DNA of 64,000 nt from Dendrolimus kikuchii (taxonomy: Eukaryota > Arthropoda > Insecta > Lepidoptera > Lasiocampidae), in assembly GCA_019925095.2 (NCBI GenBank), contig CM034412.1, positions 1,240,001 through 1,304,000 on the forward strand, given 5' to 3'. The notes below the pieces were generated by a model, which worked only from the letters and a program-made list of their open reading frames with translations, was not told the origin of the DNA and did no database searches. Made by a program: the position numbers and the translations under genes. The number at the start of each line of letters is the position of its first letter. The stretch's first letter is position 1. Of the stretch, positions 31,058 to 42,234 are shown in pieces.

Positions 31058-31200
31058 TACATACATAACTTCACGCCAGTTCCCTTGCGGGGTAGGCACG
31101 AACAACAGAGCGCCATTCAGGCTTATTCTTACACACCTCACTTGCTTCTTTGACATTCATAACTCTTGTCATGCACGCTCGTCTATTCTTAAGGCTCTTG
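31058..31200 (-). mobile_element. RTE-type LINE 3' end (family B), short
   Basis: The last about 130 bases of ORF2 with a TACATACATA tail. Confidence 0.75.
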
Positions 31201-31439
31201 AGGTGAAATAAAGATATGTAAATTCAAATTCAAAAACATACCTTCATAAAACATATTCCAGGAAAATAAAATAAAATCATCTTCAAAACAAAATATTTAA
31301 AAATATTAATCTAAAATATTTTACGATTATTAATCAATCAACAGCTTTTCATTAATTATGACAGTTTGACTATGTCGAGATTTTGTCTTTGACAACGTAA
31401 TGATTTTTATGATATTTTTTTTAAACGACGTCAGACGTA

Positions 31440-31590
31440 GCCAGCCTTCTGGGCACCTTACCCATAGAAGACGGTGATCTGGGCTCAGTATTCTACTTAT
31501 AGTCTTGAGGGACTATGAGTAGAATACAATACAAATAAGTTAAGTTTTCTTGCATTGCATTCGATTATATATAATTATATAAAGTCAATG
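31440..31590 (+). mobile_element. LINE family C 3' end
   Basis: Carries the final codons (ASLLGTLPIEDGDLGSVFYL), the stop and the 3' UTR stem-loop at about 31480-31515. Truncated just before the AGCCAGCCTTCTGGG segment. Confidence 0.75.
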
Positions 31591-31694
31591 TTTATCCAAC
31601 TCTTTAAACAAAAGCAATTTATTAATTAAGTCACTCGGAAACTAAGACTTATTTAATTTTAATTTATTACCGATTGAGAGGTTTTTAATTTAAT

Positions 31695-31911
31695 AATAGA
31701 TAAAATATAATCGAATACAATGCAAGAAAACTTAACTCATTTGTATTGTATTCTACTCATAGTCCCTCAAGACTATAAGTAGAATACTGAGCCCAGATCA
31801 CCGTCTTCTATGGGTAAGGTGCCCAGAAGGCTGGCTACGTTTCCTCGCTGGATCGCCATACTGATCCGTTGGCCGGGGTAAGCACCAGCCCTCTGATCAC
31901 CCGAAGAGTCA
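31695..31911 (-). mobile_element. LINE family C 3' end, tail-to-tail with previous
   Basis: Same element end in the opposite direction, with about 70 more bases of ORF. The two copies face each other across about 110 bases. Confidence 0.75.
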
Positions 31912-32203
31912 ATGAGTCAACACAACAAAATTATTGGATTTATTTATTATATGCTTTTATGTACTCTGTAATCGGATCTTATTTTTTTTTAATGACTATA
32001 ATAAGGTCTTATCTTAGTTATGCTAAAATGAACTTAGCACAGAAATTATCAGAAGTCGGCGAATAGGAGGTAGAACAGTACGCAGAGACGATGAATCTCC
32101 TGCTACGATCCTGACAAACACTTCGCTTCATCATCTCTTCATACTACACGCTTATATAGTGCTTTTTACACGATCTTTTTTAGACGCCTACATAACAGTC
32201 ACT

Positions 32204-32487
32204 TCTTTTTTTTATGGCATGAGTCCAGCAGACAGGCAGACGGCCCACCTGATGGAAAGCGGTTACGATCGCCAGTGGACATTTGCAATACCAAACGTGC
32301 TACAAATGCGCTGCTGTGGCCACTAATGCCGGAACACAACTCAAGGTTGTTATGGCGTCATGCTCTTGATCAGGGGTGGTATCCACCCAGATGGGCAAAT
32401 ACCCTACCACCTGGCTGTGGGTTGTTTTCTCGCGTCTTAAAACACGCCGCAGGATATTGTTTTCATTTCCGTTCCTGCACGGATAAA
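32204..32487 (-). mobile_element. Family A copy with internal deletion
   Basis: Lacks the TCTCTTAAGGGAGACTGGAA segment; both ends present. Confidence 0.75.
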
Positions 32488-32745
32488 ACCGTTTTACAAT
32501 GATTGATTATGCTAGAACAATATGCAAAAAAATCTTATTATTGACTACAGTTCATTGGCACTACGTTTCGTGTTTTATTTGATTTATTCAATGGAATCTA
32601 TTTGAATAAATTAACACCAAGCGGTCCTACCAATCCATAGATAACCACGTATTTACTGCTGTGTTTCATAAATAATAGATATTTTATTCATTTGAATACG
32701 TAAGCAACATGAATACGACGGTGACGTAAACTTATTTTATTTAGG

Positions 32746-33184
32746 TTTAAGGCTTGGCATCTAGGCCTTTAAGCCAGATCTTAGTTTACAATATAGTTTG
32801 TTCATTTTCTTAAGCCTATGTATAACGCAGCTGAATTGTAGATTATCTATCAACTGACGCCATCCAACGGAGTTCTTTGGAGTTTTTGGCGGGAACGGAA
32901 AGGAGATGATGTGCTGTGCAGTTTTATTTTCTAAAAATGTGTAAAATTACTCTAAAATGAACAATAATTGTAGGATATTGATAGTTTTTGAGTAGTAATT
33001 ATGTGTTTTGTGAGAAATGTAAACTGTATAGTCAAATGTGGCCTTTTGAGTTGTCACAAGAACTCCGATGAATGGCACTAGCTGATTACCTACAGTTCAC
33101 CTGTGTACACATAGGCTTAAGAAAATGAAGAAACTATATTGTAAACTAAGATCTGGCTTAAAGGCCTAGCTGCCAAGCCATAAA
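32746..33184 (+). repeat. Foldback form of dispersed repeat G
   Basis: About 80-base inverted arms at 32746-32828 and 33102-33184 (TTTAAGGCTTGGCATCTAGG, CAATATAGTTTGTTCATTTT) enclose the common body of family G. Long inverted ends around a short body suggest a foldback or MITE-type element. I see no convincing target duplication. Confidence 0.6.
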
Positions 33185-33186
33185 CT

Positions 33187-33345
33187 TGGCCACATTTGAC
33201 TATACAGTTCACATTTCTCACAAAACACATAATTACTACTCAAAAACTATCGATATCCTACAATTATTGTTAATGTTGGAGTAATTTTAGAAAATAAAAC
33301 TGCACAGCACAACATCTTTCAGTTCCCGCCAAAAACTCCATGACG
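33187..33345 (-). repeat. Inverted partial copy of repeat G
   Basis: From TTGGCCACATTTGACTATAC to CCCGCCAAAAACTCC, complementary to the body of the element on its left. Confidence 0.7.
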
Positions 33346-33575
33346 TAAGTTCGATATTTAGTCAAGGCCGCCCCGGTAGAGGCGTAGCCATTGCAAAAAC
33401 AAGCTATTTAGAGCTTACTCACAAAATAACCAATGCTAAGTTGTTCATCAACTCGCTAGCTGGCTAATGGTTGTCGAATAAAGCCGACAACTGACACTTT
33501 TACGGCTTATGGCACTTCCTATATCTTATCAAACGTTTATATAGCCTTGCTATCGGTTAATATGCTCCATACAAG

Positions 33576-33832
33576 TAGGGTTGCCATCTCTATAATTTGG
33601 CACCAGGGCAAAACGCGTGAAAACCCTGAATTTTGGTCCAAAACTCGGACATGTCAACAGGCTTTTTTTTAAACTTAGTCTGTATAATAAGAAAAAAATA
33701 ACAAAAACAAAACTGACTTCACACTAAAAACCAAAAAATAAATATTAAACCGACTTCTTTTTACAACATATTGAAGTCGATGTCAAGTAAATCAACCCAA
33801 ATCCGGGGAAACCCGGACGGATGGCAACCCTA
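33576..33832 (+). mobile_element. hAT-type MITE with exact target duplication
   Basis: Terminal inverted repeats TAGGGTTGCCATC and its complement, flanked on both sides by CATACAAG (33568-33575 and 33833-33840). An exact 8-bp duplication and GGGTTGCCA-type ends fit the hAT superfamily. 257 bases, no transposase. Confidence 0.85.
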
Positions 33833-33840
33833 CATACAAG

Positions 33841-34317
33841 CAATTTGTAACAGCCTTGCAGATTCGGGTAAGAAAGTACCAAATATAACAAGTATTATTA
33901 ACTATTTGGGCAGGGTTTCCCCTTTATTATTGTTCAGCCTTTACTATGACTATTCAACAGCACAGTAAGCAATGAACACCGTCTACACGCCGCTACGCCT
34001 TTTATACGAAAATACTATTATACTACCCTACAAAACAATAATATTGCATACATCATAGTGTTGCCAGGATCACTAAAACAATTATAACAATTAGTTACTG
34101 ATGCACTAAATTATCTAGACGATAATTTAGTGGGCTTATAAAATTAACTAACCGGTAGAAAATGGTAATTTAGTTATAAATCGGATCATCTTCTCAGATG
34201 ATTCGATTTATCGATTAATCGACTAAAAATATTATCTATGACGATTGTCTATGTGATATAAATATACACTATGGTTCTCATGACTACTGTGGTGGACATC
34301 CTGTAACAAATGTTGAG
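33841..34317. other. AT-rich sequence
   Basis: No gene or recognised repeat. Confidence 0.5.
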
Positions 34318-34578
34318 ATTTTGGCGGGAACTGTAAGGGGACGTTGTGCTGTGCAGTTTTATTTTCTAAAAATGTGTAAAATTACTCTAAAATGAACAAT
34401 AGTTGTAGGATATTGCCAGTTTTTGAGTAGTAATTATGTGTTTTGTGAGAAATGTGAACTGTATAGTTAAATGTGGCCTTTCGAGTTTTCACAAGAACTC
34501 TGTTGAATGACGTCGATTGTAGCCTACAATACAACGGCGTCTGGCTTAAAGGCTTAGTTGCCAAGCCTTAAACTTATA
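34318..34578 (+). repeat. Dispersed repeat G copy
   Basis: Direct neighbour of another copy at 34617, in the same orientation, so the two make a tandem pair about 300 bases apart. Confidence 0.75.
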
Positions 34579-34616
34579 ATATAATAAAAATAACAAATGT
34601 TAAAATTCAACCAATG

Positions 34617-34880
34617 GTAAAGTTTTTGGCGGGATCTGAAAGGAGACGTTGTGCTGTGCAGTTTTATTTTCTAAAAATGTGTAAAATTACTCTAAAATGA
34701 ACAATAGTTGTAGGATATTGATAGTTTTTGAGTAGTAATTATGTGTTTTGTGAGAAATGTGAACTGTATAGCCAAATGTGGCCTTTTGAGTTTTCACAAG
34801 AACTCCGTCCAATGACGTCGATTGTAGCCTACAATACAACGGCGTCTGGCTTAAAGGCCTAGTTCCCAAGCCTTAAACTT
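34617..34880 (+). repeat. Dispersed repeat G copy
   Basis: Second member of the tandem pair; the two share the ATGACGTCGATTGTAGCC segment not present in the other copies. Confidence 0.75.
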
Positions 34881-35055
34881 ATAATAAAAAAAATAACAAA
34901 TGTTAAAATTCAATGGTAAGGCAAGTGAACGCTAAGATATAGGAACCGGCTATTAGCCTTCAGTCGTTGCCAACTTTGGTTCTTTGATAGACGACAACTG
35001 TTGGCACTGGATACATATTTGTGGCGTGCCATGTCGACACCTAGGGGCTTTTTGT

Positions 35056-35340
35056 TAGTTTTGTTATTGCATGAGTTTAGTAGACAGGCATACGGCCCAC
35101 CTGATGGAAAGCGGTTACAATCGCCTATGGATCTTTGCAATACCAAAGGTGCTACAAATGCGCTGCTGCTCTTTTAATGGAGACTGGAACCTGGCCACTA
35201 ATGCCGGAATACAACTCAAGGTTGTCATGGCGGCAGGTGACCAGGTGGTAAACTTGGCTGTGGGTTGTTTTGTCGTCTCTTATGACAGGCCGCCCGTCCA
35301 CAGGCCATTGTATTCTTTCTCCGTTCCTGCACGAATAAAA
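35056..35340 (-). mobile_element. Family A copy with internal deletion
   Basis: Ends complete (GTTCCTGCACGAATAAAA). The middle from the CATACTCTAGACC region is missing. Confidence 0.75.
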
Positions 35341-35586
35341 TATGAGAAAGACTTAATTTCGTAATATTGCAAATTACCTCAACTCTTAACTAATGTAATG
35401 CAAATGTAAGTAAAACTGGCTTAATATTCATAGGTCTACTTAGAACCCGAAAACATTATCAACAATACGTTAGCTCATGTATAAATGAATATCATGACAA
35501 AACCTTATTGGAATTTAACGGGTTTCAAATCTTGATTTGAAATGACGTCATATTATAAATTCAATGTAATTTGTCTTCTAAGATTA

Positions 35587-35820
35587 TAGTGATGGATTTA
35601 CACTAGGGGCACTTGGGGCAAGTGCCCAGGGAGGCAAAATTTGGAGTGTCAGCAAAAAAAAATCAACTTTATTTTCAAAAATTGGGAAGTTTCATGCCAA
35701 ATCATAAAAATCAGGTTCTCATTGGATATTAACGTTTTGAAGTCTAGTTACAGTGCATAGATAATAAAGCGGTATATTTCACGGTGCCACTGGGCGGCAC
35801 TTAAGGTAAATCCGGCCCTG
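35587..35820 (+). mobile_element. Possible hAT-type MITE, decayed
   Basis: The right end GGTAAATCCGGCCCTG is complementary to the left TAGTGATGGATTTAC with several changes, and the interior has complementary GGCACTTGGGGC-like blocks. No target duplication survives. Confidence 0.4.
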
Positions 35821-36224
35821 CCTACCTAAAGTGAAGTGAAGAGTGCCTGCGGGGTATAATTTAGGAAGTTACATTGATTAGTAGCATGGAAGAAGACTAA
35901 GGTACGGTTGCATTGGTTGAGTTTTGACGTTACTTATGTAGAGCTTATTTCAAACTTTAACAAATAGTAAGGTAAATGAAAGATCGATAATCATTATATT
36001 AATACGTGAAGCAAAAACTTTGTACCCCTTTTTACGAAAATTGCACGGACGGAGGAGTATGAAATTTCGCACATTTGTAGTTTATATAGATAATTAAATT
36101 AATTAAAATTTGTTTTTTTATGTAAAGTACCTACCCTATATACTGTCATATGCATTTAGTAAAAAGCTGTTTTTTTGACATTACAAACAGGCACTTCAAT
36201 TTTATTTATCTGTATATATGTAGA
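35821..36224. other. AT-rich sequence
   Basis: No gene recognised. The segment CCTTTTTACGAAAATTGC recurs with changes at 37792 and 47406, so parts are repeat-derived. Confidence 0.45.
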
Positions 36225-36468
36225 CTAACTTCTGCCCGCGACTTTGACTGCGTGGAATAGTTTTAAAAAAAGTAAGTTAAAAAAACCCCCGATTTTTAAA
36301 CATTCTTCATTGGTACTCCGCTCCTATTGGTCTTAGCGTGATGATATATAGCCTTCCTTGATAAATGGGCTATCCAACACTGAAAGAATTTTTCAAATCA
36401 GACCCGTATTTCCTGAGATTAGCGCGTTCAAACAAACAAACTGTTCAGATTTATATATTAGTATAAGA
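36225..36468 (-). mobile_element. Helitron-like element, 3' CTAG mutated
   Basis: Left end CTAA in place of CTAG, right end TATATTAGTATAAGA before T. Same family as 19660-19896. Confidence 0.6.
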
Positions 36469-36649
36469 TGTACAGGTCAGTGCTGAATATCTAACATTAG
36501 ATAACACTGCTTTTTTAACATTGTTCTTGTTACAATCTGAAATGTAGGTAACTCATCACGCTCTAATGCCTCACGTATATTAAGGCAACTTGTTGAATAA
36601 GTCTTCCGAACTTTCCTTCCTTCTTATATAAAATTGATTTTAAATACAG

Positions 36650-36975
36650 TCATTACAAGCTTTTATTTAACTTGCAATGGATGTACCTATGTATGTATGT
36701 AAGTTCGGCAGGAATCTTGCAAGTTAAATTTGACCAACTTCCCGGTTTCTGATTGAGCTGAAATATTGCACACATATGTATATCGCGTGACAATGCAATA
36801 ATATGGTACTATGGAGCTGATCTGATGATGGAGTCGGAAGGTGGCCATAGGAACTCCTGTAATGAACAAGATAGACCCGTCGTCTTTGGGCTCGTTTTAC
36901 TTGTCTTGGCTAGCACTCTGTTGCTACAGGATAACCAGGATCTCAAAAGCTTGTATTTAAAGACCTTTTTAAAAA
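36650..36975 (+). repeat. Dispersed repeat I copy
   Basis: Starts ACAAGCTTTTATTTAACTTG and ends near CTCAAAAGCTTGTATTTAAA. AAGCTT-containing ends in opposite order may be short inverted termini. Confidence 0.7.
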
Positions 36976-37189
36976 AGTTAATTTTCTATCTACTCCTATG
37001 ATACGAATTGAGCAGACAAAATTTGTATTATTTTTTCTAATGTTAGACGTTTCATTTGTCTTTCAATTTAGATGAACCAATCTGCGATTGTCGCTGTACG
37101 ATTAACCAAGGAAAGTACACACCGGTCCAGGGCTTGAAACACAAACAACGCGCAATATAATAAATTTACATAAACATAAAGACATCTAT

Positions 37190-37768
<579 letters not shown>

Positions 37769-37859
37769 CGTGATACAAAATCAGAGCAAGAACCCTTTTT
37801 TACGAACAATGCGCAAACGTGGAGGGGTATGAAATTTTGCACACTTATCCCTTCTCTTT

Positions 37860-39870
37860 ATATATAAAAATGAATCATAGAAATGTATGTACGCGCATAA
37901 CTTGAGAACGACTTTACCGATTTTGATGACATTTTGTGTGTGTGTTTGAATGGGTTCCCGGATGGTTTAGATTCACAATTGGAACTGGTTGGTGGCGCTG
38001 AGATCGGGTTCTAGAATCCTCCTAAACACCTGGACCGATTTTGGTGAATTTGTTTTTGTGTGTTTGAGTGGGTTCCCGGATGGAATCAGAACCGGTAGGT
38101 GGCGCTGAGATCGGGTTCTAGAATCCTCCTAAACACCTGGACAGATTTTGGTGATTTTGTTTTTGTGTATTTGACTGGGTTCCCGGATGGAATTATAACC
38201 GGTAGGTGGCGCTGAGATCGGGTTCTAGAATCCTCCTAATCACCTGGAGCGATTTTGGTGATTTTGTTTTTGTGTATTTGACTGGGTTCCCGGATGGAAT
38301 TAGAACCGGTAGGTGGCGCTGAGATCGGGTTCTAGAATCCTCCTAATCACCTGGAGCGATTTTGGTGATTTTGTTTTTGTGTATTTGACTGGGTTCCCGG
38401 ATGGAATTAGAACCGGTAGCTGGCGCTGAGATCGGGTTCTAGAATCCTCCTAAACACCTGGACCGATTTTGGTGAATTTGTTTTTGTGTGTTTGAGTGGG
38501 TTCCCGGATGGAATCAGAACCGGTAGGTGGCGCTGAGATCGGGTTCTAGAATCCTCCTAAACACCTGGACAGATTTTGGTGATTTTGTTTTTGTGTATTT
38601 GACTGGGTTCCCGGATGGAATTATAACCGGTAGGTGGCGCTGAGATCGGGTTCTAGAATCCTCCTAATCACCTGGAGCGATTTTGGTGATTTTGTTTTTG
38701 TGTATTTGACTGGGTTCCCGGATGGAATTAGAACCGGTAGGTGGCGCTGAGATCGGGTTCTAGAATCCTCCTAATCACCTGGAGCGATTTTGGTGATTTT
38801 GTTTTTGTGTATTTGACTGGGTTCCCGGATGGAATTAGAACCGGTAGGTGGCGCTGAGATCGGGTTCTAGAATCCTCCTAAACACCTGGACAGATTTTGG
38901 TGATTTTGTTTTTGTGTGTTTGACTGGGTTCCCGGATGGAATTACAACCGGTAGGTGGCGCTGAGATCGGGTTCTAGAATCCTCCTAAACACCTGGACAG
39001 ATTTTGGTGATTTTGTTTTTGTGTGTTTGACTGGGTTCCCGGATGGAATTAGAACCGGTAGGTGGCGCTGAGATCGGGTTCTAGAATCCTCCTAAACACC
39101 TGGACCGACTTTGGTGAATTTGTTTTTGTGTGTTTGAGTGGGTTCCCGGATGGTTTAGATTCGCAATTAGAACCGGTAGGTGGCGCTGAGATCGGGTTCT
39201 AGAATCCTCCTAATCACCGGGAGCGATTTTGGTGATTTGTTTTTGTGTATTTGACTGGGTTCCCGGATGGAATTATAACCGGTAGGTGGCGCTGAGATCG
39301 GGTTCTAGAATCCTCCTAAACACCTGGACAGATTTTGGTGATTTTGTTTTTGTGTGTTTGACTGGGTTCCCGGGTGGAATTAGAACCGGTAGGTGGCGCT
39401 GAGATCGGGTTCTAGAATCCTCCTAAACACCTGGACCGATTTTGGTGAATTTGTTTTTGTGTGTTTGAGTGGGTTCCCGGATGGTTTAGATTCGCAATTA
39501 GAACCGGTAGGTGGCGCTGAGATCGGGTTCTAGAATCCTCCTAATCACCTGGACCGATTTTAGTGATTTTGTTTTTGTGTGGGTTCCCGGATGGTTTAGA
39601 TTCACAATTAGAACCGGTAGGTGGCGCTGAGATCGGGTTCTAGAATCCTCCTAAACACCTGGACCGATTTTGGTGAATTTGTTTTTGTGTGTTTGAGTGG
39701 GTTCCCGGATGGTTTAGATTCGCAATTAGAACGGGTAGGTGGCGCTGAGATCGGGTTCTAGAATCCTCCTAATCACCGGGAGCGATTTTGGTGATTTTGT
39801 TTTTGTGCCATGAAACAAAGTCTTTTAGGAATTCAGAAAATATGACGGTACGGAGTTCACCGGGTCTACT
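37860..39870 (+). mobile_element. Helitron-like element expanded by a minisatellite
   Basis: The left part (TATATATAAAAATGAATC, then CATAACTTGAGAACGACTTT) and the right end (GGGTCTACTAG before T) are those of a short CTAG-type element of the H2 group. Between them are 17 units of about 107 bases. The element would be a few hundred bases long without the array. The 5' boundary is not exact. Confidence 0.55.
38004..39800 (+). repeat. 107-bp minisatellite with higher-order structure
   Basis: Unit starts at TCGGGTTCTAGAATCCTCCT are found 17 times. The first ten intervals are exactly 107 bases; later ones are 106-118, because some units carry an extra TTTAGATTCGCAATT-type segment. Units 1-4 and 5-8 repeat the same order of unit types (A-B-C-C), a 428-base higher-order repeat. 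Confidence 0.95.
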
Positions 39871-40296
39871 AGTAGTTCATATAGAGAAGGAGTGCAGATT
39901 GCAATTTATTTATTTTAAAACTTTACACACACTACCATGTATTTGACACACACACGCATATATACTCTTTTGTTTATTGTTAAAGACAAATTAACAGTGT
40001 AGCCTTGGCGAAATCGGTGATATAATATATAGTATCCCGTGACGTCGCTCTAGGTTCAAACGGAAGATCAATGTTGGTCTAACAGCGCCCATTTTTACAA
40101 CCGCACCGCTCCCCATCGGCGGGGTGGTCATCATTCATTTCCAGGAGCTTCCACGCTCAACTACGCAACGGTTCTCTACAGGGGCGGATTTAGACATTTG
40201 CCGCTTGTAGGCTATTCAAATTTTGCGACCCCCATCAACTTCTAAAAATCGATACCCTAGTTCGTAATGATATTAATGGACATATTGGTAAAGTAC

Positions 40297-40682
40297 ACAT
40301 ACATACATACATAACTTCACGCCAGTTCCCTCGCGGGGTAGGCACGAACAACAGAGTGCCATTTAGGCTTATTCTTACACACCTCACTTGCCTCTTTGAC
40401 ATTCATAACTCTTGTCATGCAAGCTCGTCTGTTCTTAAGGCTCCTGACATCACCTTCTGCTAGTACACGATCAATTTGATCATGGAAGGTGTGTCGTGGC
40501 CTTCCACGACTTCTGCATCCATCCACTTTTGCATTGTATATCTGTTTAGTCATTCTTTCATCATGCATTCTTTCCACATGCCCGAACCACCGGAGCATTC
40601 CTTTCCTTACCTTCACCCCGACACTCTCTTTCAGACCAACTCTCTTTCTTACTTCGGAATTACGAACGCGGTCCGCGAGCGT
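40297..40682 (-). mobile_element. RTE-type LINE 3' end (family B)
   Basis: Open from the RVGLKESVGVKVRKG segment to AYPARELA on the minus strand, with a (TACA)n tail. Confidence 0.8.
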
Positions 40683-40714
40683 AAAGTATACATTAATAAT
40701 ATTATAACTATTTT

Positions 40715-41345
40715 GTTTTATTGTTATACAATGCAAGAAAACTTAACTTATTTGTATTGTATTCTACTCATAGTCCCTCAAGACTATAAGTAGAATACTG
40801 AGCCCAGATCACCGTCTTCTATGGGTAAGGTGCCCAGAAGGCTGGCTACGTTTCCTCGCTGGATCGCCATGCTGATCCGTTGGCCGAGGTAAGCACCAGC
40901 CCTCTGATCACCCGAAGAGTCAATGAGTCGTTTCGATAAATTTTGGTAGAGGCTCATGGCCTCAGGACCCCACGGTCCAAGCGTCTCGACAGCAAACGGC
41001 ACAAACATACAACTCTCACAGAGGGTTGCATATTTGCGCCGCTTGAGTGATTCGGCTGTTTCCGCCGCTGAACCGGCTGATTTAGACGTGTTTGGTAAAT
41101 GGGATGCGGCCAACGTGTCTACGCAAGTCGCATCCCACACCAAAGGCTTGCCACGCTGCCAGGGAATTAGAGTGATTCCGTCGGGACGCCTACCATCGTC
41201 ACGTGCAATACCGTTCGGCTCCAATAAAGCCGGCGCGTTAGCGGTGGCAAGCGCCCTCCGTAAGACATCATTCAAGGCAGCGTGGTGCGACCATCTGCCG
41301 GCACTGCGGCGGCAAGAAAGACCGTGGTATCCCGGGCCGATTACC
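40715..41345 (-). pseudogene. LINE family C, C-terminal domain and 3' UTR
   Basis: The best copy of this family here. The minus strand from 41275 encodes an open C-terminal stretch of 163 residues with NDVLRRALATANAPALLEPN, RRPDGITLIPWQRGKPLVWD, CVDT, RRKYATLCESCMFVPFAVET, LGPWGPEAMSLY, RISMAIQRGNVASLLGTLP. Upstream there is a CGRRSAGRW-like region in another frame, so the element is broken or truncated near 41345. The 3' UTR holds the stem-loop at about 40762-40797. Confidence 0.7.
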
Positions 41346-41560
41346 TCTGTTAATTATATTTAATTATATTAATTATATTTTTTGTCAATGACATTGTACT
41401 TTTATGATTTGTGCTGTATCGCTTTAATTACACAACCTTTGCCCCTTAATTTGTAAACAGAAGCAGGAGATCGATGGATTTGCTTCTGCTGTAGCCAAAG
41501 ACGACAACACAAATTGTGTTTTATAATCTAATTTGTGAAACTATTACATATTGACTTGAC

Positions 41561-41805
41561 GGCCTCTGTGGTTGAGCGGGCTAAGCCTTTGCCGGCGTAG
41601 CACACTGCAACCCAAAGGTTCTGGGTTCGATTCCTGGTATAGTAAATTTCGGAAATGTATTTTCTCCGTTATTTACTATGGTCTGGGTGTCTGGGATCGG
41701 CCCCAGGGTAGTCCGCGTTGTATATTACCCATAACACAAGCGTAACTTGCTTAATTTGGGGATATACAATAATAGGTGTGTTTGTCTGCCGATTATTTAA
41801 AAAAA
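41561..41805 (+). mobile_element. tRNA-derived SINE (Metulj-like)
   Basis: A-box region GTGGTTGAGCGGGCTAAGCC, B-box GGTTCGATTCC at 41624-41634, tail TGTCTGCCGATTATTTAAAA. The cleanest copy of this family in the window. Confidence 0.85.
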
Positions 41806-42234
41806 ATATATTGAATTGTTTCTGTGGACTTCATAAGAATTATCTTATTAATTCTTAGAATTTAATTGAGACATAAAAAATATTGACTAAAAATCTGCCG
41901 CCCTAGGCTCCAGCCTACTCAGCCTAATGGTAAATCCGCCACTGGTTCTCTAGAACGTTTATTCCGCGTACAACAATGATCTGCAGAGAACTTCCCGCCG
42001 AAGTTTTCTGCGCTACGACATGGGGTCGTTTAAGAAGGGCGTTATAAAACTTCTTAGAAGTTGGCAACGCGTTGGCAACGCCCCTGGTGTTGCAAACGTC
42101 CATAGGCGACGGTAACCACCTTCCATCAAGTGGGCCGTCCGCCTGTTTGCCTGCTTCAGGCAATAAAAAAATAAATAAATAACAGTCGATACTTTTGCTG
42201 AGCTTGACCAATTTTTAGGACATAATATGTATTA

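Larger units (their letters stand above)
40179..41944 (+). mobile_element. hAT-type element carrying three later insertions
   Basis: Terminal inverted repeats CAGGGGCGGATTTA and TAAATCCGCCACTG, flanked by an exact 8-bp duplication GTTCTCTA (40171-40178 and 41945-41952). Inside are an RTE tail, a LINE C end and a SINE, which account for most of its 1766 bases; the original element was short and had no visible transposase. Confidence 0.85.
40040..42172 (+). mobile_element. LINE M C-terminus and complete 3' tail, split by a hAT element
   Basis: The left part 40040-40178 ends CTCAACTACGCAACGGTTCTCTA. The right part 41945-42172 continues with CGTACAACAATGATCTGCAG (compare 28345) and ends in the tail AAACGTCCATAGGCGACGG ... 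GGCAATAAAAAAATAAAT. This tail is the one shared with family A. Confidence 0.7.

Noticed and set aside
38004..39800. CRISPR or gene-coded repeat
   Set aside because: There are no spacers and stops occur in every frame; it is a minisatellite in a Helitron-like element.
41559..41640. tRNA gene
   Set aside because: A- and B-box motifs are present, but no full cloverleaf is seen and the sequence continues into a SINE body with two other copies in the window.
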